A stretch of DNA of 49,604 bases, taken from NCBI GenBank assembly GCA_947089855.1, contig CAMUML010000032.1:1-49604 (forward strand), in the 5' to 3' direction. This DNA comes from an uncultured Eubacterium sp. (GTDB lineage: Bacteria; Bacillota; Clostridia; Lachnospirales; Lachnospiraceae). The translations under genes were made by a program, and so were the position numbers. The notes below the pieces were generated by a model, which was not told where the DNA came from, made no database searches, and worked only from the letters and a program-made list of their open reading frames with translations. This document shows, in pieces, positions 15,208 through 24,247 of the stretch. Position 1 is the stretch's first letter. Each line of letters opens with the position of its first letter.

Positions 15208-16986
15208 ATGGGGATACCGGTATGGAAATGGAAAAAGGCTGTTGCCGTAGGCCTGTGCGCCGTAGTATTTGCTGGCTGCGGCAAGCGGGGGGGGGTAGGT
15301 GGAAATCCAAAGGAAGCAAATGGGTCCAGCGCACATGGCGGCCCTTATGAGGAAGAAATTACCATTGATGTATTTGACGACCTGGCGAATTTCCAGGGGG
15401 AGCAGGCTGGCTGGTTTGCAAAAATCGTACAAGACAAGTTTCATATGAAGCTGAATATTATCGCGCCTAATATAGCCGGAGGCAGGGATACGTTATACCA
15501 GACACGTACCGCGGCTGGAAACCTGGGCGATTTGATTATTACGGGTACCGATGGAGGGCGTTTAAAAGATTTGGTATCTGCGGGGCTGCTTTTGGATATG
15601 ACTCCATATCTGGAAGGGTGCGATATGTTAAATAAGAATCAGGCAGCTATTGCGCAGGTAGCGAAGCTGGCAGGCAAAGAAGGCGTGTGGGCGGTTCCAA
15701 GTGAGATTTCCAACCAGCCGGCGACAGAACCTTGTGATGCGACGGAGCCGACGAATGCGCCATCCCTGCGTTGGGATATTTATGGGCAGGTTGGTTATCC
15801 AAAGATGGAAACGTTGGAAGACCTGCTTATGGTGCTTTCTGATATGCAGCACGCCGCGGGCAAGTCTGAATCCGGAAAGGCGGTTTATGCCATTTCATTA
15901 TTCCGGGACTGGGATAGCAATATTATGCAGAATGCAAGCGGTTTTTGCGCATTGTATGGGTACGAAGCCCAGGGGTTTGTAATGGCAAAAGGAGACGGCA
16001 GCGATATGCAGTCGGTGATAGATACCGATGGCATTTATGTCAGGGCACTGCAGTTTTTATTTGACGCAAACCAGCAAGGGCTGGTGGACCCGGAGTCGTT
16101 GGAGCAGGATTTGGACGCGCTGGCTGTTAAATATCAAGACGGGGCGGTATTGTATTCGATCTGGCCTTGGCTTGGCGCTGGGGAATATAATACGTATAAA
16201 CATACTTCAGAGGGCAAAGGCTTTGCAACCGCGGTGATCGGGGACATGAAATGTCTGACCTATGGCTCTATGCCAAACGGAAAATGTTCATCTTCCATTA
16301 TGGTTGGAAGCCAGACGCAGGATCCGCAGAGGCTGGTAGATTTTATTGACTGGCTTTATTCGCCGGAAGGTATCCGGGCATCCTGTTCTTCCAGCGCGTC
16401 ATTTTGCGGCCCACAGGGGCTGACCTGGGAGATGGATGGAGCCGGGAAGCCAAAGCTGACGGATTTTGGCGTAAGGGCGCTGGTCCGGCAGGAAGAAGGA
16501 TTGACGGTGCCGGAAGAATGGGGCACCGGTACATGGAAAGATGGCGTATCTGCATTAAATTACAAGGCCGTGGGCCTGGCCGATGTAGATGAGTCCAATG
16601 GTGTATGCTATAATTATCAAAGATGGGAAGATTACCATAAACAAACGGAAACAAAACTATCAAAAAAATGGTCCGCCCAGCATGGCAATGCATTGACGGC
16701 ACTGGAATATTTAAAGGGCAACGATATGCTTATTGTAAATCCGGGTACGGATTATGCGGCTCCAGAATACGAAACGGATATACAAACGATCATGGAGCAG
16801 TGCCGGGATTCTATTATAGCGAGTTCCTGGAAGATGGTATTTGCCAGAAATCAGGAAGAGTTTGACGCTTTATTAAAAGATATGCAGGATACGGTCAATG
16901 GGCTTGGTTATCAGCGGGTGTTTGAAGCCGATTTGAAAAATATAGAAGAATACTTTGCGGCTAAAATGGATGGATCCGGAAAGTAG
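15208..16986 (+). CDS. Extracellular solute-binding lipoprotein, paralogue of the one at 20572
   Basis: The lipobox VFAGC (Cys24) follows a short signal peptide. The mature part (about 568 residues) is an LplA-type binding protein. Its start, DVFDDLANFQGEQAGWFAK, aligns closely with DVYSQLSGYQGEQKGWFAQ of the protein encoded from 20572, and the two stay alignable throughout. A run of nine G (15287-15295) lies six bases after the lipobox codon, inside the coding sequence. GTAGGAGGCAG precedes the ATG. No permease or receptor follows, because a terminator closes the unit at 16993. Ligand unknown; large LplA-type proteins usually bind oligosaccharides. Confidence 0.88.
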   Translation: MGIPVWKWKKAVAVGLCAVVFAGCGKRGGVGGNPKEANGSSAHGGPYEEEITIDVFDDLANFQGEQAGWFAKIVQDKFHMKLNIIAPNIAGGRDTLYQTRTAAGNLGDLIITGTDGGRLKDLVSAGLLLDMTPYLEGCDMLNKNQAAIAQVAKLAGKEGVWAVPSEISNQPATEPCDATEPTNAPSLRWDIYGQVGYPKMETLEDLLMVLSDMQHAAGKSESGKAVYAISLFRDWDSNIMQNASGFCALYGYEAQGFVMAKGDGSDMQSVIDTDGIYVRALQFLFDANQQGLVDPESLEQDLDALAVKYQDGAVLYSIWPWLGAGEYNTYKHTSEGKGFATAVIGDMKCLTYGSMPNGKCSSSIMVGSQTQDPQRLVDFIDWLYSPEGIRASCSSSASFCGPQGLTWEMDGAGKPKLTDFGVRALVRQEEGLTVPEEWGTGTWKDGVSALNYKAVGLADVDESNGVCYNYQRWEDYHKQTETKLSKKWSAQHGNALTALEYLKGNDMLIVNPGTDYAAPEYETDIQTIMEQCRDSIIASSWKMVFARNQEEFDALLKDMQDTVNGLGYQRVFEADLKNIEEYFAAKMDGSGK

Positions 16987-16992
16987 CTTTCG

Positions 16993-17021
16993 CCCCTGGC
17001 TTTTATGGGCCAGGGGTTTTT
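16993..17021. terminator. Bidirectional terminator overlapping the end of the YesN gene
   Basis: CCCCTGGC (16993-17000) pairs with GCCAGGGG (17009-17016) around an 8-base loop, followed by TTTTT on the plus strand. It ends the plus-strand lipoprotein gene. The minus-strand regulator's stop codon (17003-17005) lies in the loop, and its last residues (TAKTPGP) are encoded by the stem. Confidence 0.8.
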
Positions 17022-18574
17022 GCAGTTACGCATTTATTCTTCCGGTATTCTGCGGGGCTTTGGTTTGTGTTCTTTTTAAATTTCTGATGAAAGTAGTCTA
17101 CATTTTTATAGCCTACCTTGGAAGCAACCTCATAGACTTTCATGTCAGTCGTCCTTAATAGTTCTATTGCATATTGGATACGTAGTTTGTCAAGGTAGTT
17201 ATTAAATGTCATTCCCATTTTCTGGGAAAAAAGCTTGCCAAGATAGGAACTGTTGTAGCCAAATAGCGGCGCGATCGTTTCCAGTTTCAGCGGTTCGGTA
17301 TAGGCATGGCCGATATAATGTAGAATATCATCGAATACGCTTTCTCTGGAAGTTGCTCCAATTGCCCGGATGATGATGTCAAACTGCCCTGTAAAATATA
17401 ATAAAATCTCATACAGATAGGATTTTTTTTCAATTTCTTCTAATATGGTGCTGTTTGGAAGAAATGGGATTTCTGTATTGGTATAAGTGTGCGTGATATA
17501 TTGTTTCATTTGGAAAAATATATCTGCTAGGAAATATTTAATTTCGGCAACGCTGTTTTTGCAGATAAACAGCTGTTTTTTTAATTCTGCAAGTGTTTCT
17601 CCAATACGGCGGCGGTTGCATGTCATAATAAACTGGCAAAGGTTTTGGCTGTAGGAGTATGCCAGGTTGTTGTCTGTGATGGATTGGCTGAAATCTATCT
17701 GCGGCAGCATTTCATAAGAAAGCACATGCTGGTTTTCGTCACAGAAAAAACGCCGCTGCATAAGCTGGGTGCATACTTCATACGACTTGCTGATTTGGGC
17801 AATGGAAGATACCACAGGGCCATAGGTTAAAAATATGGTATCCAGCGGGGAACTTTTTTGTGTTCCGATTTCATAATGGTGCAGGCAGGAATTAAAACGC
17901 TCCAATGCAAAGGAGCCTTTGAGTAAAATCACTTCCTGCCCGTTTATTGTAATATGCTCAAAAGAGCGTTGGTCCTGGTTGGTGACGCGCAGCATATGCG
18001 CAAAGTTATAAAAATTAGCGTAGGGAAGATAGTTTTCATATATGACTACTTGGTAAATGGGCGCAGAAAGCCCTAGTTCCGCATAGTTTAATGTTGGATT
18101 GTGCTCTGCCCCAGTCAGAAGGTCCTGCAAAATCATAACGCGTGCTTTCTGCCGATACTGGTGCAGGGAATGTTCTTGGTGGGAGGATTCTATAATTTTT
18201 TCTTTGACTTGCAAGACTGCATTTGTAAGTTCATCTTCGTCAATTGGTTTCGTCAGGTAAAAGGAAGCCCCGCAGTGAAGCGCGCTTTGGGCATATTTAA
18301 AATCAGAATAGCCGGAAAGGATAATAAAATACCCGCAGTATCCATCGCAACGCGCCTGTTCCATTAGGTCGGTCCCGTACATATTTGGCATACGGATGTC
18401 TAGCAAAACGATGTCTGGCTGATATTGCTTTATTTTATCCAGGGCTTCCGTGCCGGTGGCGGCTTCCGCGCAGATACAAAATCCAAGCTCTTCCCAATCA
18501 ATGATATAGTGCAGCCCTTCCCGTACAATTTTTTCATCATCTGCAATTAAAATGTTTATCTGGCTGTTTTCCAT
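17003..18574 (-). CDS. YesN-type response regulator (REC plus AraC helix-turn-helix)
   Basis: The 523-residue protein starts with a receiver domain: ILIADDEKIVREG gives the acidic pocket, Asp59 in IVLLDIRMPN is the phosphorylation site and YLTKPIDEDEL carries the conserved Lys. A central region of about 270 residues follows, then an AraC-type DNA-binding domain (IAPLFGYNSSYLGKLFSQ..., VASKVGYKNVDYFHQKFKK). This is the architecture of YesN-type regulators of glycan uptake genes. It follows the sensor kinase gene by 35 bases on the minus strand. Its targets are probably the divergent lipoprotein/importer genes. Confidence 0.93.
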   Translation of the reverse strand: MENSQINILIADDEKIVREGLHYIIDWEELGFCICAEAATGTEALDKIKQYQPDIVLLDIRMPNMYGTDLMEQARCDGYCGYFIILSGYSDFKYAQSALHCGASFYLTKPIDEDELTNAVLQVKEKIIESSHQEHSLHQYRQKARVMILQDLLTGAEHNPTLNYAELGLSAPIYQVVIYENYLPYANFYNFAHMLRVTNQDQRSFEHITINGQEVILLKGSFALERFNSCLHHYEIGTQKSSPLDTIFLTYGPVVSSIAQISKSYEVCTQLMQRRFFCDENQHVLSYEMLPQIDFSQSITDNNLAYSYSQNLCQFIMTCNRRRIGETLAELKKQLFICKNSVAEIKYFLADIFFQMKQYITHTYTNTEIPFLPNSTILEEIEKKSYLYEILLYFTGQFDIIIRAIGATSRESVFDDILHYIGHAYTEPLKLETIAPLFGYNSSYLGKLFSQKMGMTFNNYLDKLRIQYAIELLRTTDMKVYEVASKVGYKNVDYFHQKFKKNTNQSPAEYRKNKCVTAKTPGP

Positions 18575-18609
18575 AAATGTTTCTCCTACTCAAGTTTATA
18601 CCAGTTTTG

Positions 18610-20397
18610 TTATTCCTGGTTGATATTTTGTGCCGGAAGGCATAAGGTGACGGTTGTCCCGGTATTTTTGCTGCTTTCAATCTGAAGGCCGTATTCATCC
18701 CCATAACGCAGCCGGATTCTTTGGTTAATATTATAAAGCCCGATGCTTTTGGAGTCCGACGGGTTGTGTTCTTTTATATCCCGTTTAATATGCGTAAGTG
18801 CCTGTGGCTCGATTCCACAGCCGTTGTCTTGTACTGTAATCCATAAAATATCGCCGTTTAGGGAAATATGAAGCTGGGCGTACCCCCGTTCGGCTACAGA
18901 TTCCAGGCCATGAATGACCGCGTTTTCTACAATTGGCTGCAGCAAAAGGGGAAGTATAAGGTAATTTTCTGGCTGGATGCCGTTATCAACTATGATTTCA
19001 CACGTAAACCGGTCCTGAAAACGGAGCTTTTGTATGTCCAGGTATGTTTTGATATAAGAAAGCTCACGGTCTAAGGTAGTGGAATTGGTACCAGAGTTTT
19101 CCAGTACATAATGCATGGCTTTTCCAAGCAATTTGATGGAACGCGCGATATTCCGGTTACCTGCCGCCAGCGCCTGCATCCGGATCGTTTCGAGCGTATT
19201 GTATAGAAAATGTGGGTTAATCTGGCTTGCAAGCATCTTAAATTCCATTTGCTGCTGTTTGTTGATCAGGATCTGTTCATTCAGCTGTGCGGTATAAATG
19301 GCAGCTTCTTTTTCATGGATCAGCTGTACGGTACGCTTTAAATCAGTAAATACTTCACTTAACTCATCATCCCCTTTTAACTGTTCTACAATATTGTAAT
19401 CCCCTTCGCTTGCCTTGTGCATCGCATCCTTTAGCGTTGTAAGGCGGCGGCTGAAGACAGATAAAAACAACAGTATGACCACCATAGGCACAACAATGCC
19501 AATCAGTATGATACAGCCGTAGGAAAAATTTAGGTTCCACATACTGCGGTAAGCATCTGGGGCGCTGACGCATATGTAAAACATATCTTTCGTGCCGTAG
19601 GGGCGGAACGACACAATCCTGGAAAGCTGGTTTCCGCCTTCCAGGTGGATAGGGCCATTATAAGTGAAAAAATCCTGGCGGTATTCCCCCTGAAATGGAA
19701 AATTTTTGTGCAGGAAAGATTCGTTGTTGGAATAAAATACCGGATAATTATTTACCGTGCTGATTAAGGTGTAGGTGTTCTGGTTCATGCGGTTTTTTAG
19801 GTTATTGGTATCTAACCGGACAACTAGGCATGCGGAGTATTTGCCCGTAAGTGTGGCAATCCTGCGTACAAGTGACAGTTCATAATAATCCTGGCGGCGC
19901 CTTGTAGAAGAAACACAGCCCCAATGGTTCCAGTCTTTGTCTGAGAGGACCGAGTACCATTCCTGGCCTTCAAAGGCTGAAATCCGGTGGATATAGCTAT
20001 TGTTTGGTATATGCGGGTTGTTTGTGTAAACCAGGATGGTTGAAATAGCTGCGGTATTGTTTTTGAGTGCCGCAACATCAGATGTAAAATCCGCATAGTT
20101 TTCATCATGGGGATGTACATTGGCCTGTGAACCAAATAATTGCCGCCACTGGTTGGATGAAACAAGTGGTTCGCTTGCGGTATATACAGAAGTAGTTATA
20201 TCAAACAGGACGGAATTTGCCCGCATTGCTTCTGCCTCAAGCTGCTTTTCGTAGTGTTCCTGCATCTGGCTGCGGAGCCAGGTAATGGAAATGCAGCCGA
20301 TGGTAAGGATGGGGACCACGGCGGCAATCAAAAAAATTGCGAGGATACGGTTTTGTATTTTTGATGTTGTGGCCTTATAGTTGTGTAGGATATGCAT
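18610..20397 (-). CDS. YesM-type sensor histidine kinase
   Basis: I start the gene at the ATG ending at 20397 because AGGAAAGGA lies just upstream; an open frame continues to 20460 without a ribosome site. The protein (about 595 residues) has helix 1 near 20-42, an extracellular sensor of about 240 residues, helix 2 near 300 and HAMP. The LytS/YesM kinase core follows: QINPHFLYNTLE contains the phospho-His, then NAVIHGLES and DNGCGIE of the ATP site. It is paired with the YesN gene. Such kinases respond to extracellular oligosaccharides, sometimes through binding proteins like those encoded on both sides. Confidence 0.93.
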   Translation of the reverse strand: MHILHNYKATTSKIQNRILAIFLIAAVVPILTIGCISITWLRSQMQEHYEKQLEAEAMRANSVLFDITTSVYTASEPLVSSNQWRQLFGSQANVHPHDENYADFTSDVAALKNNTAAISTILVYTNNPHIPNNSYIHRISAFEGQEWYSVLSDKDWNHWGCVSSTRRRQDYYELSLVRRIATLTGKYSACLVVRLDTNNLKNRMNQNTYTLISTVNNYPVFYSNNESFLHKNFPFQGEYRQDFFTYNGPIHLEGGNQLSRIVSFRPYGTKDMFYICVSAPDAYRSMWNLNFSYGCIILIGIVVPMVVILLFLSVFSRRLTTLKDAMHKASEGDYNIVEQLKGDDELSEVFTDLKRTVQLIHEKEAAIYTAQLNEQILINKQQQMEFKMLASQINPHFLYNTLETIRMQALAAGNRNIARSIKLLGKAMHYVLENSGTNSTTLDRELSYIKTYLDIQKLRFQDRFTCEIIVDNGIQPENYLILPLLLQPIVENAVIHGLESVAERGYAQLHISLNGDILWITVQDNGCGIEPQALTHIKRDIKEHNPSDSKSIGLYNINQRIRLRYGDEYGLQIESSKNTGTTVTLCLPAQNINQE

Positions 20398-20431
20398 ACC
20401 GCGGTTCCTTTCCTGTTCCGAATCTATAATT

Positions 20432-20490
20432 ATTATAGTATAAATTGTGAAAAAACTCAAGTTGGAAGAAATGAAAGCGGTACTTATAAT
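20432..20490. promoter_or_regulatory. Divergent back-to-back promoters with a possible cre site
   Basis: Minus strand: TTGAGT (20455-20460) and TATAAT (20432-20437), 17 bp apart, serve the kinase gene. Plus strand: TTGGAA (20462-20467) and TATAAT (20485-20490), 17 bp apart, serve the lipoprotein gene. The two -35 boxes are one base apart. ATGAAAGCGGTACTT (20471-20485) fits the CcpA cre consensus with one mismatch and lies between the plus-strand -35 and -10 boxes. Confidence 0.6.
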
Positions 20491-20571
20491 AAAAATATTG
20501 TTACAAAGCGGCTTGTTTAGGCCGTGGGCCGTAACAAAATATTACGGAAAAGAGTTGGGTGGGTGGTTTTC

Positions 20572-22377
20572 ATGGGAAGGAACCAGGCAGGGAGAAAGAA
20601 AAAAACGGGAATGAAAATAACTGGGATCTGCATGTTCCTGGCAACGGCATTATGCCTATGCGCCTGCGAAAAACAGGTGGAAAAAAAGGGCGGCGGGCAA
20701 CCAGGCGGCAGGCAGGAGGGGGCGGTGCAGGAAAGCGCTGTATCCGCCAAGGAAGCGGCCGCAGGGGTTAGCGCATTAGAAGCTGCGGCCATCCCTAAGG
20801 ATACGGTTACGCTGGATGTTTATTCGCAGCTCAGTGGGTATCAGGGGGAACAAAAAGGCTGGTTTGCACAGATTTTGGAAGAGCGGTTCCATATCAAGCT
20901 TAATTTTATTTTTGATGGGAGCGAGGATTTTTATGCCCGCAAGGCCGCGGAAGGCGACCTTGGGGATATTATTATCTGGGGGTCGGATTCAGACCAGTAC
21001 CACAGCGCGATTGCGGACGGGCTGCTGCTGGACTGGGAAAAGGATGGGCTGTTAAAGGACTATGGCCCATATATGAAAGAGCATATGAAAAAAGCATTAG
21101 AAAAAAATAGGAAAAATTCCGGTGGGCATATTTATGGATTTGGATATGATGTAGCATCCGAAAGCGGAGAATATGGGGATTTCGATTACCACCCGGATAT
21201 CCGGTGGGATTTGTACGAAAAGATTGGAAAGCCGCCGGTGGAAGAACTGGAAGATTATGCCGGGGTGTTAAAGCAGATGAAACAGGAGTGCCCGAAATCG
21301 GATTCCGGGGAAGAAACCTATGGGGTATCTTTATTTGCAGACTGGGATGGGGATATGATGATGTTTGCAAAATCAACCTGCGCAAACTTTTTTGGAATGG
21401 ATGAATTTGGCGTCGGGCTGTACCGGGCGAAAGACGGCAGCTTTGAGGGGTGCCTTACAAAGGGCGGGTGCTATGAGCGTGTGCTGAGGTTTTATAACGG
21501 GCTGTACCGGGACGGGCTGCTTGACCCTGATTCCAGGACGCAAGGCTATGATGGCTGTATCAAAGACTATCAGGAAGGGGCGGCTTTTTGGTGCATTTTC
21601 GGGTGGCTTGCCGCTCCGCATTATAATTCGGTAGAGCATACCGCGGACGGGAAGATAATGCTGCCGTTAGCCGCCAAGAACCAAAATACCCTCGTATATG
21701 GGTTGAATGAAAACGGAGGCAACCGGCTGTGGACGATTGGGGCAAAGACGAAATATCCGCAACTTACGATGGCGCTTATAAACTGGCTGTGTACACCGCA
21801 GGGCAGGCTGATACAAGAGTACGGGCCAAAAGGGGTCGGATGGGATTATGACCTTAATAAAAATACATGCCTGATCGACCTGCCTTTGGATGAATCCGGA
21901 AAAGAACGTATCATGCCCGAAAATTCCGGATATACCGGGACATGGCCGGAAGGCGTCCCGCAGTTTAACAACACGACATGGACGTTACATACAAAGAATC
22001 CGGAATCAAATGGCCAGACTTATAGTTCCTCATCGTGGCCAAATGTCAGGGCAGCAAGTGCCAGCGGTGTCGAGCAGCAGTGGCGGAAAGAGAATGGGGC
22101 AAACAATGCGAAAGAATATCTGTCCCAGTTCCAGTATACGGTATCGAAGCCGAGCACGTATACGGCCAGTGTGAAGTCTCCACAGCTGGGCGAAAAATGG
22201 GCCAAAGTCATTGAGATTATCAAAAATGGGTCATGGGACACCATTTACGCGGAAACGGAACAAAAATTTGAATCAGAAATCGAACGGATGTATTTACGGG
22301 CGGAAGCTGCCGGGTATCGGGAGTGTGTACAATGGTGTGAAGAAGAAGCTGCACGCCGTAAGGCGTTGGAAGAATAA
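20572..22377 (+). CDS. Extracellular solute-binding lipoprotein, LplA-type
   Basis: From ATG 20572 the protein has a basic N-terminus, a hydrophobic core and lipobox LCAC (Cys32). An Ala/Gly/Glu-rich tether follows, then a binding fold of about 540 residues, paralogous to the protein encoded from 15208 (both contain YQGEQ/FQGEQ-x-GWFA and GDLGDIII/GNLGDLII blocks). GGGTGGGTGG is the ribosome site; a GTG at 20524 lacks one, and ATG 20611 is a second option. A chemoreceptor gene begins 36 bases after the stop and an importer follows, so this may be a sensing lipoprotein for the same sugar. Confidence 0.88.
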   Translation: MGRNQAGRKKKTGMKITGICMFLATALCLCACEKQVEKKGGGQPGGRQEGAVQESAVSAKEAAAGVSALEAAAIPKDTVTLDVYSQLSGYQGEQKGWFAQILEERFHIKLNFIFDGSEDFYARKAAEGDLGDIIIWGSDSDQYHSAIADGLLLDWEKDGLLKDYGPYMKEHMKKALEKNRKNSGGHIYGFGYDVASESGEYGDFDYHPDIRWDLYEKIGKPPVEELEDYAGVLKQMKQECPKSDSGEETYGVSLFADWDGDMMMFAKSTCANFFGMDEFGVGLYRAKDGSFEGCLTKGGCYERVLRFYNGLYRDGLLDPDSRTQGYDGCIKDYQEGAAFWCIFGWLAAPHYNSVEHTADGKIMLPLAAKNQNTLVYGLNENGGNRLWTIGAKTKYPQLTMALINWLCTPQGRLIQEYGPKGVGWDYDLNKNTCLIDLPLDESGKERIMPENSGYTGTWPEGVPQFNNTTWTLHTKNPESNGQTYSSSSWPNVRAASASGVEQQWRKENGANNAKEYLSQFQYTVSKPSTYTASVKSPQLGEKWAKVIEIIKNGSWDTIYAETEQKFESEIERMYLRAEAAGYRECVQWCEEEAARRKALEE

Positions 22378-22413
22378 CGGACGCAGTGGATCAAGGCTGG
22401 GGAGGAAAAATAG

Positions 22414-24132
22414 GTGAAAAAAAAGAAATTAGGCTTGGCGGCCAAGCTGATGGGAATGTCGGTATTGCCGGTCATTGTTTTAGGGGTGTTATTGACCGTA
22501 TACGGCCAGGCGACTTTACGTAAAAACTTGAAACAAGAAATCCACGAGGGGTTAAAAAGCGCGGCACTGGCAGTGCAGGGCGCTTACGATGCGGCTGGGA
22601 ATGGAGATTTTACCATGCTGGAGTCTGGAACCGTCATCAAAGGGACCTTTGTAGTCAGTGGAAATTATAACCTGGTGGATAAGTTAAGCAGCGAATCCGG
22701 GATTGATGTTTCCGTTTATTATGGGGACGGGATCATCGTTACTTCTTTAAAAGACGCTGACGGGGGCCGCCTGGTGGAAGATGGGCAGAACCAGGAGGTG
22801 AAAACGGCTGCCTTAAATCAGGGGAAAGAAGCCTTTTCGGACGAGGTCATGTTTGGGCAAGAGCAGTATTATGGCTGCTACCTGCCGGTTAAAAATGAAA
22901 AAGGCGCCGTAAGCGGCATGATATTTGCCGGGAAAAAGAGCACGCAAGTCAATGAGGCAATTGCCTCAGAGGCCCTGAGGATGAGTTTGATTAGCGGTGC
23001 GGTCATTTTGCTGGCTTTATTTGTTACAGCAGCAGCTGCAGCCTCCATTGCGGGGGCGTTAAAGCATATGATGAAAGTGTTTGGGAAAGTCGCAGACGGA
23101 GACCTTTCAGACAGCCAGGACGTAAAAAAGATAACCAGGCGGGATGAGATCGGGGCAATGCTGCTTGGGGTTGGCAAGCTACGGGCTGCACTGCGGGATA
23201 TGATTGGCGGCATCCAGCATTCCGCAAAGATCCTTATGGAATCTGCGGATGATTTAGAACGGGCAGCTGCCTTGACAAGCAGCGATTCCGATAAGGTAGG
23301 CCGGGCCATCAGCGATATTTCAAACGGGGCGGTTTCCCAGGCGGAAGAAACAGAAGAGGCAATGGCCGATATTGAGCAGATGGGCAATATTATCAGCCAG
23401 ATGGATATAGACATTACCGATATGAAAGAAATTACGGACAGCATCGGGAAAGCTGGGGCAAAGGTAGACCAGATTTTAACAGAACTGTCGGATTATACGG
23501 GGAAGACGACAGAGGCCGTAGAGGTGATTGCAAAGCAGATACACACAACGAATGCGTCTGCGCAGCAAATCCAGAAAGCCGTTGAGATGATTACAGCGAT
23601 AGCGGATGAGACGAACCTTTTGTCGCTGAATGCGTCAATTGAGGCAGCACGTGCAGGGGAACAGGGGCGCGGCTTTGCGATTGTGGCGTCACAGATCCAA
23701 AAACTTGCGGAACAGTCGAATGTTTCCGCACAGCAAATTGAGCAGGTTATCCGCGAATTGTTAAATGACGCAGAGACAACCGTCAAAACGATGGGGTATG
23801 TTTCTAAAATTGTAAGCAGCCAACAGGAAAAATTAAACCAGACTGGCCAGTGTTTCCAGACGGTAAGCCAGGGTATTAAAGAATCGCTTGGGAAAATGGA
23901 GCATATCAAAGGGCAGTCCGAGGCATTAGACCATGCCAGGGGGCAGATGACAGCAATGATTACTTCCTTATCTTCCATATCGGAAGAAAACGCTGCGGCA
24001 AGCGGGGAGACCGCGGACTCTACGGCAAAACTCAATGAAAGGGTCAAACAGATGACAGGCCAGGCCGCCGTGCTGAAGGAATTAGCAGAATCTTTGGAAG
24101 CAAAGATACAGATTTTCCAGACGCAAGGATAA
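22414..24132 (+). CDS. Methyl-accepting chemotaxis protein with single Cache sensor
   Basis: GTG start 22414 follows GGGGAGG. The 572-residue protein has helix 1 near 10-30 and an outer domain of about 150 residues that looks like a single Cache fold ([32 protein letters not shown]). Helix 2 lies near 190-215, then HAMP and a signalling domain with tip [12 protein letters not shown] near residue 407. It is the second receptor in the window that directly follows a binding lipoprotein gene. The Cache domain could bind a small ligand itself or dock the sugar-loaded lipoprotein; the sequence does not decide. Confidence 0.9.
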   Translation: MKKKKLGLAAKLMGMSVLPVIVLGVLLTVYGQATLRKNLKQEIHEGLKSAALAVQGAYDAAGNGDFTMLESGTVIKGTFVVSGNYNLVDKLSSESGIDVSVYYGDGIIVTSLKDADGGRLVEDGQNQEVKTAALNQGKEAFSDEVMFGQEQYYGCYLPVKNEKGAVSGMIFAGKKSTQVNEAIASEALRMSLISGAVILLALFVTAAAAASIAGALKHMMKVFGKVADGDLSDSQDVKKITRRDEIGAMLLGVGKLRAALRDMIGGIQHSAKILMESADDLERAAALTSSDSDKVGRAISDISNGAVSQAEETEEAMADIEQMGNIISQMDIDITDMKEITDSIGKAGAKVDQILTELSDYTGKTTEAVEVIAKQIHTTNASAQQIQKAVEMITAIADETNLLSLNASIEAARAGEQGRGFAIVASQIQKLAEQSNVSAQQIEQVIRELLNDAETTVKTMGYVSKIVSSQQEKLNQTGQCFQTVSQGIKESLGKMEHIKGQSEALDHARGQMTAMITSLSSISEENAAASGETADSTAKLNERVKQMTGQAAVLKELAESLEAKIQIFQTQG

Positions 24133-24247
24133 TGGATCAGGAAAGGGGAGTGTAAAAAATTTATAGTATATCAGATGTAAAAAACATGGTAGGAGAAACG
24201 CAGCCTGTTTTTTATAATAATTACCATAGAAAAGGAGGATGAGAAGT

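Noticed and set aside
22878-24047. Long minus-strand frames (188 and 184 codons) over the second chemoreceptor
   Set aside because: Heptad-rich coding sequence often leaves the opposite strand open. No start signals are visible.
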